This document shows positions 52,415 to 61,300 of a stretch of 64,000 nucleotides of DNA, piece by piece; position 1 is the stretch's first letter, and each line of letters opens with the position of its first letter. A model generated the notes under the pieces. That model saw only the letters and a list, made by a program, of their open reading frames with translations. It did not search any database and was not told the origin of the DNA. A program made the translations under genes and the position numbers. Origin of the DNA: Streptomyces radicis (GTDB taxonomy: Bacteria; Actinomycetota; Actinomycetes; Streptomycetales; Streptomycetaceae); contig NZ_RBDY01000001.1 in NCBI RefSeq assembly GCF_003626575.1, positions 434,001 to 498,000 of the forward strand, read 5' to 3'.

Positions 52415-53415
52415 GAGCCGGGCAGCAGGGAGAAGTCGAACGCCTCGTCGAACGTGGGCGCGTCCTCGGCGTCCAGCCGGTCCACCTCGGTGAGCAGGTC
52501 GATCGTGTCCCGGTACACCGGCTCCTCGATGGCCAGCCCACGCGGCGTGTTGCCGAGCGTGGCGCGCACCGCGTCGGCGAGCACCTCGTCGCTCACCGCG
52601 AAGTCCTCATCGGCCAGGCTCTCCACGGCGAACGCCCCGTCCTCCCGCGAGCGGTCCTCCGCCTCCCGCAGCCCCTCGAGGAAGCGCGTCAGCTCCTCCT
52701 CGTGGCCCTCGACCCAGTCGGCGCGCGAGAGCACGACAAGGGCGGCGTAGTCGAAGTCCGGCTCCCAGGTGAGGGTGTAGTCGCCGGAGGCCAGCATGTC
52801 GGAGAGCTGGGGCTCGCTCACCATGCCCGCGACGGCCCCGCCCTCGCGGATCGCGGCGGCCATGCTCGCGCCGCTGCCCGCGCCGATGACGTTCATGCCG
52901 GAGTAGTCCACGCCCGCGTCGCTCGCCGCCTTCAGCAGCTCGGTGTCCGACAGGCTGCCGGGCGAGGTGACCGCGACCGTCTCGCCCGCCAGGTCGGCGA
53001 CGGACTCCACGCCCGAGCCCGCGCGGGAGACCAGGGAGTAGGGGACGGCCTGCGAGAGCGCGGCGTACGCGCGCACGTCGAGGCCGCGTGAGCGGGTGGA
53101 AGCGACGTGCTCGGTCGAGCCGACGAACGCGTCGACGCCGCCGCCGACCAGCGCCTGGACGGCCTCGGCGCCGCCGTCGAAGCAGATCTTCTCGACCTCG
53201 ACGCCCTCGGGGAACGTCGCGGCGTTGGTGGCGATCGTCGCCACGTTGATGCCGCCGCACACGTGCGCGACGCGTATCGTGCCCGGCTCCGACGCGTCGC
53301 CCGCGCAGGCGGTCGTGGCCAGCAGGGCGGCGAGTGACAGGGCGGCGAGCGGCGGCGCGAGCAGGGGCCCGCTTCCGGTGCGCCCGGCTCTTCCGAAGGG
53401 TATGGCGTTCCTCAT
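52411..53415 (-). CDS. ABC transporter substrate-binding lipoprotein, sulfonate-type
   Basis: A 334-residue exported binding protein. The signal with lipobox LLATTAC (Cys near 38) is followed by a periplasmic-binding fold of the NMT1/SsuA type: TIRVAHVCGGINVATIATN, VDAFVGSTEHVASTRSRGLD, LAGETVAVTSPGSLSDTELL, and GMVSEPQLSDML. Ligand-pocket residues cannot be assigned; the operon suggests an organosulfur compound. The start overlaps the permease stop (ATGA). Confidence 0.9.
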   Translation of the reverse strand: MRNAIPFGRAGRTGSGPLLAPPLAALSLAALLATTACAGDASEPGTIRVAHVCGGINVATIATNAATFPEGVEVEKICFDGGAEAVQALVGGGVDAFVGSTEHVASTRSRGLDVRAYAALSQAVPYSLVSRAGSGVESVADLAGETVAVTSPGSLSDTELLKAASDAGVDYSGMNVIGAGSGASMAAAIREGGAVAGMVSEPQLSDMLASGDYTLTWEPDFDYAALVVLSRADWVEGHEEELTRFLEGLREAEDRSREDGAFAVESLADEDFAVSDEVLADAVRATLGNTPRGLAIEEPVYRDTIDLLTEVDRLDAEDAPTFDEAFDFSLLPGS

Positions 53416-54314
53416 CCGTGGGTCTCCCGGTAGCGCAGCAGGCGGCGCCCGAGGCGGCCCACGGCATGGTCGAAGATCATGGCGACGGTGGTGATGACGA
53501 CGAGACCGGCGAACACGCCGGTGATGTCGAGGAGGTTGGAGGACAGCTTGATGTAGTGGCCGAGGCCGACGCTCGACCCGACGAGCTCGGCGATGACGGC
53601 CCCGATGAGCGCCAGGCCGACGGCCAGGCGCAGGGCGGTGAGCAGCCAGGGGGTCAGGGCGGGGAAGACGACCCAGCGCAGGGTCGCGAGCCGGGAGGCG
53701 CGGAAGCTCTTGGCCATGTCCATCAGGTCGGGGTCGATGTTCCGCACGCCCTCGTGGACGTTGTAGAGGATGACGAAGACCACCATGGTCACGACCATGA
53801 CGACCTTGGAGGTCAGGCCGATCCCGAACCACACGATGAACAGCGGCGCCAGGGCGACCCTGGGCAGGCTGTAGAGCGTCATGACATACGGGTAGAACCA
53901 CTGCCCGACGATCCCGGAGAACGCGAGGCCGAGCCCGATGGCCACCCCGAGGGCGAGCCCGATCGTGAGCCCCACCCCGAACTCCAGGAGTGTCATGCGC
54001 AGATGGGGCCACAGCTCGCCGCTCGAGATCAGCTCGCCGAGCCGCCCGGCCACGGCGGTGGGGGTGCTGAGGTAGAAGTCGTCGACCCAGCGGCCCGAGG
54101 CGTACTGCCACAGCAGCAGCGCGAGCGCGCCGACCAGCAGCCGCCCGCCGTGCAGCGCGAGGAAACGCCGCCGGTCGGACCGCCGGTCGGCGACCCGCTG
54201 GCGCTCGGCCCGCTCGGCCTCGGTGTCGGCCTCGGTGTCGACGGCCCCGGCGTTCGGCTCGGCGTCCGGCTCGTGGCCAGCCGTCGAACGGGGTTCGATG
54301 GGCGTGGACTTCAT
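53412..54314 (-). CDS. ABC transporter permease, SsuC/TauC type
   Basis: A 300-residue permease with six to seven hydrophobic helices after a charged cytoplasmic N-terminus of ~50 residues. The binding-protein-dependent loop EGVRNIDPDLMDMAKSFRASRLATLRWVVFPAL contains the EAA motif contacting the ATPase. ATG 54314 overlaps the sulfurtransferase stop by four bases. The acidic N-terminal extension (EPDAEPNAGAVDTEADTEAER) is longer than usual. Confidence 0.92.
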   Translation of the reverse strand: MKSTPIEPRSTAGHEPDAEPNAGAVDTEADTEAERAERQRVADRRSDRRRFLALHGGRLLVGALALLLWQYASGRWVDDFYLSTPTAVAGRLGELISSGELWPHLRMTLLEFGVGLTIGLALGVAIGLGLAFSGIVGQWFYPYVMTLYSLPRVALAPLFIVWFGIGLTSKVVMVVTMVVFVILYNVHEGVRNIDPDLMDMAKSFRASRLATLRWVVFPALTPWLLTALRLAVGLALIGAVIAELVGSSVGLGHYIKLSSNLLDITGVFAGLVVITTVAMIFDHAVGRLGRRLLRYRETHG

Positions 54315-55192
54315 GGCGTCCCACCCGCCTCGGCGTCGGCCGCGTCCCCCGCGTCGGTGGCCACGGGCCGGTCCGGGTCGGCGCTCCAGGCGCTCCAGGA
54401 TCCCGGGAAGAGCGCGGCGTCGATCCCGAGGCTCGCCAGCACGGCGATCTGGAACGTCGCCGACACGCCGCTGCCGCAGTGCACGGCCAACGGCCCACCG
54501 GAGGAGGCGCGTTCGGCGTCCGCGTACCGCGAGCGCAGCTCGTCGGCCGGGAGCAGCGTCCCCTCGGGCGTCAGGTTCCGCCCCGCCGGGGTGCTGTGGG
54601 CCCCCGGGATGTGCCCCCCGCGGTGGTCCTCGGCCCGCCGGGCGTCGAACAGCAGCCCGCGCAGGGCCCGTTCGGCCGCCTCGTCGATGTCCACCACGGG
54701 GAGCCGCCCCGGCTCGACCACCAGGTCCCCCGGCGTGACCACCGGCTCGTCGGCGGTGAGCTCGCCCCCGGCCGCCCGCCAGGCGGCCAGGCCACCGTCC
54801 AGGATCCGCACCCGCGCGTGCCCGGCCCAGCGCAGCAGCCACCAGGCGCGGGCGGCCGAGAGACCCGAGCGCTCGTCGTAGACCACCACGTCGCTCCCGG
54901 CCCCGACGCCCCAGCGCCGGGCGGCGGCCTGGAGCGCGCCGGGCTCGGGCAGTGGCAGCCGACCGCCGGGCCCGCCGCCGGGGGAGGCCAGCTCGGCGGG
55001 CAGGTCGACGAAGACGGCGCCCGGCAGGTGGCCCCGCGCGTAGGCGTCGCGGTCCGCGCCGCGCCGCGGGGTGTGGCGCACGTCGAGCAGCACGGGCGCG
55101 CGGCCCTCGCGCAGCGCGCGCCCCAACGCGGCCGACGAGACGAACGGCGTGGCCGAGGGCGTGTCGAACGGCGTGGGGACGGGCGCGCTCAC
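54311..55192 (-). CDS. Sulfurtransferase (rhodanese-like, thiosulfate/3-mercaptopyruvate type)
   Basis: A 293-residue protein with two rhodanese domains. The first (VLLDVRHTPRRGADRDAYARGHLPGAV) is inactive. The second has the catalytic loop HCGSGVSA with Cys 239, close to the CGSGVTA of 3-mercaptopyruvate/thiosulfate sulfurtransferases, and FPGSWSAWSADPDRPV at the end. Within an organosulfur operon it may process sulfite- or sulfane-sulfur products of the monooxygenase. GTG 55192 overlaps the monooxygenase stop (GTGA). Confidence 0.92.
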   Translation of the reverse strand: MSAPVPTPFDTPSATPFVSSAALGRALREGRAPVLLDVRHTPRRGADRDAYARGHLPGAVFVDLPAELASPGGGPGGRLPLPEPGALQAAARRWGVGAGSDVVVYDERSGLSAARAWWLLRWAGHARVRILDGGLAAWRAAGGELTADEPVVTPGDLVVEPGRLPVVDIDEAAERALRGLLFDARRAEDHRGGHIPGAHSTPAGRNLTPEGTLLPADELRSRYADAERASSGGPLAVHCGSGVSATFQIAVLASLGIDAALFPGSWSAWSADPDRPVATDAGDAADAEAGGTP

Positions 55193-56556
55193 CTGGCCAC
55201 CCCCGCCACGCGCTCGGCGGCGAACCGGTTGGCCGGGCGCGGGAGTCCGAGATGGTCGCGGAGCGTCGTTCCGGCGTACTCGGTGCGGAAGATGCCACGC
55301 CGCCTGAGCTCGGGGACGACCAGGTCGACGAACGCGTCGAGGCCGTCCGGCATGTGCGGCGGGAAGATCATGAAGCCGTCGGCCGCGCCCTCCTCGTGCC
55401 ACCGCTGGAGGGTGTCGGCGATCTCGGTGGGCGACCCGACCAGCTCCTTGAACCAGCCCCTGCGCAGGAACGACGCCTCCACCTCACGCAGCGTCAGCTC
55501 CTCGCGGCCGTAGAGCTCGCGGGCCTCCGCGACGATCAGCGCGCCCTCGTCCGACGCGGTGGCCACATCGGCGGCCTCGGCGAGCGGGGCGTCGGGCCGC
55601 TCGCCCGCCAGGTCGAGGCCGAGCGCCGCGGAGAGCCTGACCAGGTCGACATCGGGGCGGGTCAGCCGCTGGACGCGGGCGTAGAGCTCGTGGGCCTCCG
55701 CGCTCGTCGGCCGCACGTAGACGGCGACGCCCGGGATGATCAACTGCTCGTCCTCCGCCCTGCCGTGGGCCGCGAGGCGCCCCTTGAGGTCGCGGTAGTA
55801 GGCGCGGGCCCCTTCGAGGCCGAGCACGGAGGAGTTGGTGAAGCGGACGTCGGCGTGGGCGGCGCCGAGCTGCCGTGAGCGCTCCGAGGCGCCCGCGTTG
55901 ACCAGGGGGATCTGGCCCTGCACCGGGCGCTCGACGTTCAGCGGGCCCGCGACGCGGAAGAACTCCCCCCGGTGGTCGACGCGGTGGACCCGCCGCTCGT
56001 CCACGAAGCGGCCCGTGGCCGCGTCGGCGATCCGCGCGTCGTCCTCCCAGCTGTCCCACAGCAGCCGCAGCACCTCGACGAACTCGGTGGCCCAGTCGTA
56101 GCGCCGTGAGTTGTCCCAGTGCTCGGTGCGGCCGAAGTTGCGGGCGGCCTCCTCGTTCTTGCCGGTGACGATGTTGAGGCCGACGCGCCCGTCGCTGAGG
56201 TGGTCGATGGTGGCCAGGGCGCGCGCCACCGCATAGGGCTCGGCATAGGTGGTGTTGACGGTGGTGATCAGCCCGATCCTGTCGGTCACGGCGGCGAGAT
56301 GGGCGGCCAGGGTCAACGCCTCGGGCCGCAGCACCTCGTTGGGCGCCGAGAACTGCGAGGACGGCAGGCCGACGACGCGGTCGCCGATGAAGAAGAAGTC
56401 AAACGTGCCGCGTTCGGCGGTGCGGGCCGCGGCGCGCAGTAGCCTGGCGTTGGAGTTCCCGTCCGACGGGGCGCCCGGCAGGCGCCACGCGCCGGGGTGG
56501 AAGCCCGTGGGCCAGATGGTGAATCCCAGGTGCAGCGGGCGAGTTGGGGAGGGCAT
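55189..56556 (-). CDS. FMNH2-dependent monooxygenase of the NtaA/SnaA/DszA/SfnG group
   Basis: A 455-residue bacterial luciferase-like (LLM) flavin monooxygenase. Marks of the NtaA/DszA subgroup are LGFTIWPTGFHPGAWR, AERGTFDFFFIGDRVVG, RIGLITTVNTTYAEPYAVAR and GRVGLNIVTGKNEEAARNFGR. The substrate is likely a sulfone, sulfonate or similar sulfur compound, judged by the transporter genes. No flavin reductase is in the operon, so FMNH2 must be supplied in trans. AGGAG precedes ATG 56556. It is the first structural gene of the operon, 183 bases downstream of a MITE. Confidence 0.9.
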   Translation of the reverse strand: MPSPTRPLHLGFTIWPTGFHPGAWRLPGAPSDGNSNARLLRAAARTAERGTFDFFFIGDRVVGLPSSQFSAPNEVLRPEALTLAAHLAAVTDRIGLITTVNTTYAEPYAVARALATIDHLSDGRVGLNIVTGKNEEAARNFGRTEHWDNSRRYDWATEFVEVLRLLWDSWEDDARIADAATGRFVDERRVHRVDHRGEFFRVAGPLNVERPVQGQIPLVNAGASERSRQLGAAHADVRFTNSSVLGLEGARAYYRDLKGRLAAHGRAEDEQLIIPGVAVYVRPTSAEAHELYARVQRLTRPDVDLVRLSAALGLDLAGERPDAPLAEAADVATASDEGALIVAEARELYGREELTLREVEASFLRRGWFKELVGSPTEIADTLQRWHEEGAADGFMIFPPHMPDGLDAFVDLVVPELRRRGIFRTEYAGTTLRDHLGLPRPANRFAAERVAGVAR

Positions 56557-56739
56557 GCGAGCGTCTTTCTCCTGGCGGGCGGAGGGGCCGGGAAGGGGCG
56601 GGAAGGGGCGGCGACGCGTGCGGGCGCAACGGGGTGGCGCGGCGAACGGGCGCGGGGGCGCCGGTCGACCGGGCCTGGGCACGCCATGGACGCGACGACC
56701 GCGGGGGTGCGGGTGCGGGGGTGCCGAGGGCGGGGGCTA

Positions 56740-56902
56740 GGGCCTGTCTGATAATTCCCGGTGGATCAGCGAGCGGCGGATGGCGCCCGCCTGGCAAGGC
56801 GCCGGATCGCAGCTCGTACTCAGCCGTACTCGCGCGATTCGGCAACGCGGCCAGGCGGGATGCCAGTCGTCGCGAGCCCGCCGGGGATTGTCAGACAGGC
56901 CC
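56740..56902. mobile_element. 163-bp MITE-like palindromic element with TA target duplication
   Basis: The terminal inverted repeats are about 22 bases (left GGGCCTGTCTGATAATTCCC, right complement GGGCCTGTCTGACAATCCCC; two mismatches). The interior continues as an imperfect palindrome (CGCCTGGC occurs in both arms). TA flanks both ends (56738-56739, 56903-56904), as left by Tc1/mariner-IS630-type transposition; CTAG as target is also compatible with some IS5-type elements. It is too short to code for a transposase. It separates the leader peptide from the sulfur operon. Confidence 0.75.
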
Positions 56903-57051
56903 TAGCGACAGAGCGAGGAGGAGATGGCCATCTGGTCGACATAGCGGCGCAGCGCGGAGTGCTGGGTCACGCGCGCGAGGGCGGAGGCCGTCCCGCCGTG
57001 GGGTGACGGCGCGACCGACGGGCGCGGGCCCGCGGTGTCAGTGGCGCGCAT
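56902..57051 (-). CDS. Putative attenuator leader peptide of the sulfur operon
   Basis: A 49-residue open frame starting MRATDTAGPRPSVAPSPHGG and ending HSALRRYVDQMAISSSLCR. The ending closely resembles actinobacterial 'putative leader peptide' sequences (R-R-H-V-D-L...S-A-L/I-C-R), which precede sulfur/cysteine genes. AGGGGGCGAG lies just before ATG 57051, a strong ribosome site; the in-frame ATG at 57078 overlaps the palindromic operator and is unlikely. The Cys-Arg end probably makes the ribosome sense cysteine supply. The stop TAG is shared with the end of the MITE. Confidence 0.65.
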   Translation of the reverse strand: MRATDTAGPRPSVAPSPHGGTASALARVTQHSALRRYVDQMAISSSLCR

Positions 57052-57077
57052 CTCGCCCCCTCGGCTCGAACTCTCCA

Positions 57078-57096
57078 TGTATACGTAACGTATACA
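57078..57096 (-). promoter_or_regulatory. 19-bp perfect palindrome, probable GntR/FCD operator at the operon promoter
   Basis: TGTATACGTAACGTATACA, a perfect palindrome around an odd central base, lies between the GntR gene and the leader peptide. Read leftward, it includes TATACA, a good -10 box just before the leader's ribosome site, so a bound repressor would block the promoter. It is AT-rich in GC-rich surroundings. Confidence 0.65.
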
Positions 57097-57200
57097 CGGA
57101 CGGGTGGGCGCGCAAGGCCTGTTGACGCCCGGTGAGGTGTCGTTGGGGTGTGGCGTTCCGCAACGGGCCGCTTCCGCACGGCCTTCGGGACGGTGGCCGG

Positions 57201-57878
57201 TCAGCCGTGGCCCTGGGCCAGGCCCTCGATGCGCAGGTCCCGCATGCGCGTGAGATGGACGGTCATCGCCTCGCGCGCCCGCGTGGCGTCCCCGCCGCGC
57301 ACCGCGTCGAGGATCGCGCCGTGCTCGTCGACGGTCGGGTCCGCGCCGTCCCGCCCCCGCCGCGCCGGGCGGTACATCGCGAGCAGGCTGTCGAGCCGGT
57401 CGAGGAAGCCGACGATGATGTCGTTGCGCGAGGCGTCGCGCAGCGCCCGGTGCCAGTCCTCGTTCAGCCGCGTCCGCAGCGCGGGATCGGCGACGTCCCT
57501 GCGGCTGGCCGCCAGGTGCTCGAGCCTGCTGAGGTCGAACGACGTCCGCCGCTCGGCGGCCAGCGCGGCGGCGGTGGACTCGAGCGAGATGCGCGCCTCG
57601 TAGATCGACAGGATCTCCTCGGGGCTGCGCCTGCGCACCAGGAACCCCCGCGCGCTGCGCTCGATGAAGCCGTCCTGCGCCAGCCGCCCCAACGCCTCAC
57701 GCACCGGGGTCCGCGAAACGCCGTACCGCTCGCCCAGCACGGTCTCGAGCAGGACGCTGCCCGGGGGATAGGCGCCGTGGATCAGGTCGTCCTTGATCCG
57801 GTTGTAGTGCACATCGCCCGGCTTGCCACGCTCGCCACCCCGCGCGCCGCCCACCGGCGACTCCCCGGTGCCGACCAT
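57201..57878 (-). CDS. GntR family regulator, FCD (FadR-type) subfamily
   Basis: A 225-residue regulator. The N-terminal winged helix is IKDDLIHGAYPPGSVLLETVLGERYGVSRTPVREALGRLAQDGFIER. The C-terminal all-helical FCD domain has RISLESTAAALAAER, LNEDWHRALRDASRNDIIVGFLDRL and VDEHGAILDAVRGGDATRAREAMTVHLTRM; the conserved Asp/His set of the metal/ligand pocket (D..H, H, H) is present. It is upstream of, and in the same direction as, the sulfur operon, with a 19-bp palindrome just after it. It probably controls the operon and itself. Confidence 0.9.
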   Translation of the reverse strand: MVGTGESPVGGARGGERGKPGDVHYNRIKDDLIHGAYPPGSVLLETVLGERYGVSRTPVREALGRLAQDGFIERSARGFLVRRRSPEEILSIYEARISLESTAAALAAERRTSFDLSRLEHLAASRRDVADPALRTRLNEDWHRALRDASRNDIIVGFLDRLDSLLAMYRPARRGRDGADPTVDEHGAILDAVRGGDATRAREAMTVHLTRMRDLRIEGLAQGHG

Positions 57879-57979
57879 GTCCCACTCCCTCGCCCCGAAA
57901 CCCCTTGCCCCGAAACCCTCGCATCATAGGCGCTGTGCCCAGGGCGGACCGGCGCCCGGGGCGTTCGCCCGGCGATGGC

Positions 57980-58369
57980 TCAGTCCCGCGGGCTCCCCCC
58001 ACGCCTGTCGCCGACCATCAACTGCTGGATCAGCGCGTCCTTCTGCGCCGCGCGCAGCCTCCTCAGGCGGGCGAAGTCCGCGGGGGCGATGTCGACGCGG
58101 TAGGTGCCCCCGCCGCCGGACTGCCGGGCGATGCAGATCCAGGCCGGCTCGGGAGTGCTCTCGTACAGCACGGCGACGATCGCGCACCACGCGTCGGGAC
58201 CCGCGGGCTCGTACCCCTTCGCCGTCCTGCTGTAGCCGCGCTCCCGCGCGGTCTCGATCAGCGTGGCCATCTCCCGGGCACTGGCCCGGCGTGCCCCGGC
58301 GGGAACGGGCCAGCCGAGGGGGGAGAGCACCCGGCGCTCGTACCGGGCCCTGAGGAGGCCGAGCCTCAT
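57980..58369 (-). CDS. Probable immunity protein for the RHS toxin
   Basis: A 129-residue soluble protein: MRLGLLRARYERRVLSPLGW then ATLIETARERGYSRTAKGYE, AWCAIVAVLYESTPEPAWICI and IAPADFARLRRLRAAQKDAL. No family is recognised. The ATG overlaps the toxin stop by four bases (ATGA), so the two are co-translated, the standard arrangement for toxin C-terminus and cognate immunity protein. Function inferred from context only. Confidence 0.7.
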   Translation of the reverse strand: MRLGLLRARYERRVLSPLGWPVPAGARRASAREMATLIETARERGYSRTAKGYEPAGPDAWCAIVAVLYESTPEPAWICIARQSGGGGTYRVDIAPADFARLRRLRAAQKDALIQQLMVGDRRGGSPRD

Positions 58370-61300
58370 GACGTCTCCTCTCCTCGGCGGCCCAGGACGA
58401 GGATCTCCGTGTCCGGCGTGAAGTTGGGGTTCCCGGGATCGTTCATGCGGTCCAGTGCCTCGCTGATGCGGTGATTGCCCTGCATCACCGCATCGTTGTG
58501 GATCGTGACGACCGAGCCGACCTCGTCCGGATCGTTGATGGCCTCGAGCAGCCTAGCGTCGTCCATGCTGCGCAGCACCCCGCTCTTGAGGGGGTCACCC
58601 GCGTCCGGCAGTTCGATCCCCTCCAGATCCCCGAGGCGCATCGGTGTCCGTTCGGCGCGCATCCGCTGGTCGGCGTCGCGGATCCGGGCCTGTTCGCCAC
58701 CGAACCACGCGCGCATCCTTCCGCGGAAGCCGCCGTATGCCGACAGACCGAGCGGGTCGATGAACAGCAGCGGATTGGGCGGATAGCCGAACGGGTGCGG
58801 TGACGGCTCGAGGCCCAGGGGGTCGGGGGAGAGGTAGCGCGCGATGGCGGGGTCGTAGTAGCGGTGCCTGTTGTAGTGGAGGCCGCTCTCCGGGTCGTCG
58901 TACTGCCCGGGGAAGCGCAGCGGCGTGTGGGCAGTGCTGCCGACCGGCCAGGCGGTGATGCCCCACAGGGTCGTCCGGGACTGCCATGCGACAGTGCCGG
59001 ACTCGTCGACCAGCTCGGCGGGGCTGCCCATGAGGTCGGTGACGATGACGAAGAAGCGGGAGTCGATCTCCGCGCGGGTCGCGGGGTCGGTCCGGCGCTC
59101 GGTCTGCGTCAGGGGGCGGAAGCCGTCGTACTCCCAGGTGAGCGCGATCGGCCCCGGGGATCCCGGGACGCTGCCGACCTGTTCGACCAGGGTGTCGCCG
59201 TCCCAGGTGAACGTGGTCTCCTCGATGACGGACGTGCCGTCCGCCGTTCGGTGCTCCTTCGCCACGCGGCGCCCGAACGGGTCGTAGCGGTAGTGCCAAC
59301 GGCTCCCGTCGGGCGTGCCGACCGAGGTGAGGCGGTCCTCGGCGTCCCAGGCGTAGTGCCAAGTCCCCTTCGGAGAACGGCGTTCCACGACGCGGCCCGC
59401 GGCGTCATACCGGTAGTGGGTGGCGCCCGCCCGCGTGAGCGTGGTGCCGCTGCGCTCGCGCTCGCCGAGCGCGGCGGCACCGGCCTGGCGGGATGGCCAG
59501 GACGCGTGGCGCTGGTCGCCGACGGCATCGTAGGCATAGGCCTCGCTCCAGCCCTGGGCCTCCACGGCGGTCACTCGGGCGGCGGCGTCGAGGGTGTAGC
59601 GGGTCTCGCCGCGCAGCAGGTCGGCCGCGGCCGTCAGGGCGCCGTCCGGGCGGTAGGTGTAGGCGCGGTGCTGGACGGTGCGTGCGGCGGCGATCAGGGT
59701 CTGCTCGGCGAGAGCGTTTCCGGCGTTCCACCGCTGAGCGAGGGTGAGTGTGTCGCCGATGGTGCGCGTCGTCTGCCGCCCCAGCGGGTCGTGGCGGAAC
59801 GCGAGCGTGCGTCCGGCGGTTGTCACCTCGGTGGGGAGCCCGGCGGGATCGTAGGAGTAGGCGGTGCGGACGCCCTCCGGCGTGGTGCGGGAGGTGCGCT
59901 GGCCCGCCGCGTCGAGGGTGAACGCCAGGGTGCGGCCGTTGACGGTCTCCGCCGTGACACGCCCCAGCGCGTCGCGCGCGAACGTGACGTGACAGCCGGG
60001 GGCCTCGGCCCGCAGGAGCAGACCCTCCGCGTCGTAGGTGTAGCGGGTGGTGATGCCTCCCGCCGTCTTGGACGCCGTCCGGCCCGCCGCGTCGTAGGCG
60101 TAGGCGGTGGTCTGGCCAAGGGCGTTGACCCGCTCGGTGATGCGGCCCATGGCGTCGCGCCGGTAGCTGACGCGGCGGCCGTCCCAGTCCTCCTCCGCGA
60201 TCAGTCGGCCCGCGGGATCGTACGCGTAACGCCAGGTGCCCGCCTCGGAGTCGGCGACCGAGACGAGGCGCAGGGCGGAGTCGTAGGAGAAGGTGTGACG
60301 CGTGCCGTCGGGACCGGTGCGGCTGGCGGGCATGTCGAAGTGGGTGTAGGTGAACGCGGTGACGCCCCCGGCCGCGTCCGTGTACCGCACGCAGTTGCCC
60401 TCGCCGTCGTACTCCCACGTCTGCTCCGCGCCGTCGGGGCGGGTCAGACGGGCGAGCAGGCCGTCCACCGTCCAGCGGGTCCTGGTGACCTGGCCCAGTG
60501 GATCGGTGATTTCGACGGACCGTCCGAACGCGTCGTACCGCTGGGTGCTGCGGTTGCCGAGGGGATCGGTGATCTCGACAGGAAGACCGGCGGCGTTGCA
60601 GTGCGTGGTCGTCGTGGCACCGAGGGGGTCGGTGACGGAGGAGAGGTGCCCCGCCTCGTCGTACGTGTAGCGCGTCGTCGCGTCGGCCGGGTCGGTGACG
60701 GCGACGCAGTTGCCGCGCGCGTCGAACGTTCGCAGCCACCGGCCGCCGTTCGGCCGGATGACGGTGGTGGTGCGCTCGGCCGGGTCGTGGGTGTGGATGA
60801 CTGTGCTGCCGTCCGGACGGGCTTCGGAGAGCGGGAGCCCCATCGGTGTGTATGCGTACCGGGTGACGTTGCCGAGGGGATCGGTGCGGGCGGTGACGTC
60901 GTTGCGGTCGTCGTACTCGGTGGTGGCGACGGCACCGCAGGGGTCGACCTCGGCGACCACCCGGCAGCGGTCGTCGACGACGAAGCGGCGGACCGCCCCC
61001 TCCGCTGTGGTGGAGGTGGTGACGCGGTGGCCGGGCCAGGCGGGGTCGGTCCCGTCGTAGGAGAAGGTGAGGGTGAGGTGACCCTCTTCGCCGCCCTCGG
61101 CGACACAGCGGTCGAGATGGTCGTAACGGTAGCCGTATGACCGGTTGTTGCTGTCGGTCCACCCCGTGATCCGCAGGCGGTCGTCGTAGGAGAAGCGGAG
61201 GGACTGGCCGGTGGAGCAGGTGACGGCGGTGAGGTTGCCGTCGTCGTAGTGATAGGCGCGAATCGGCACGAGTGAGTCGTCGTCCGGATCGGCGAGGTAC

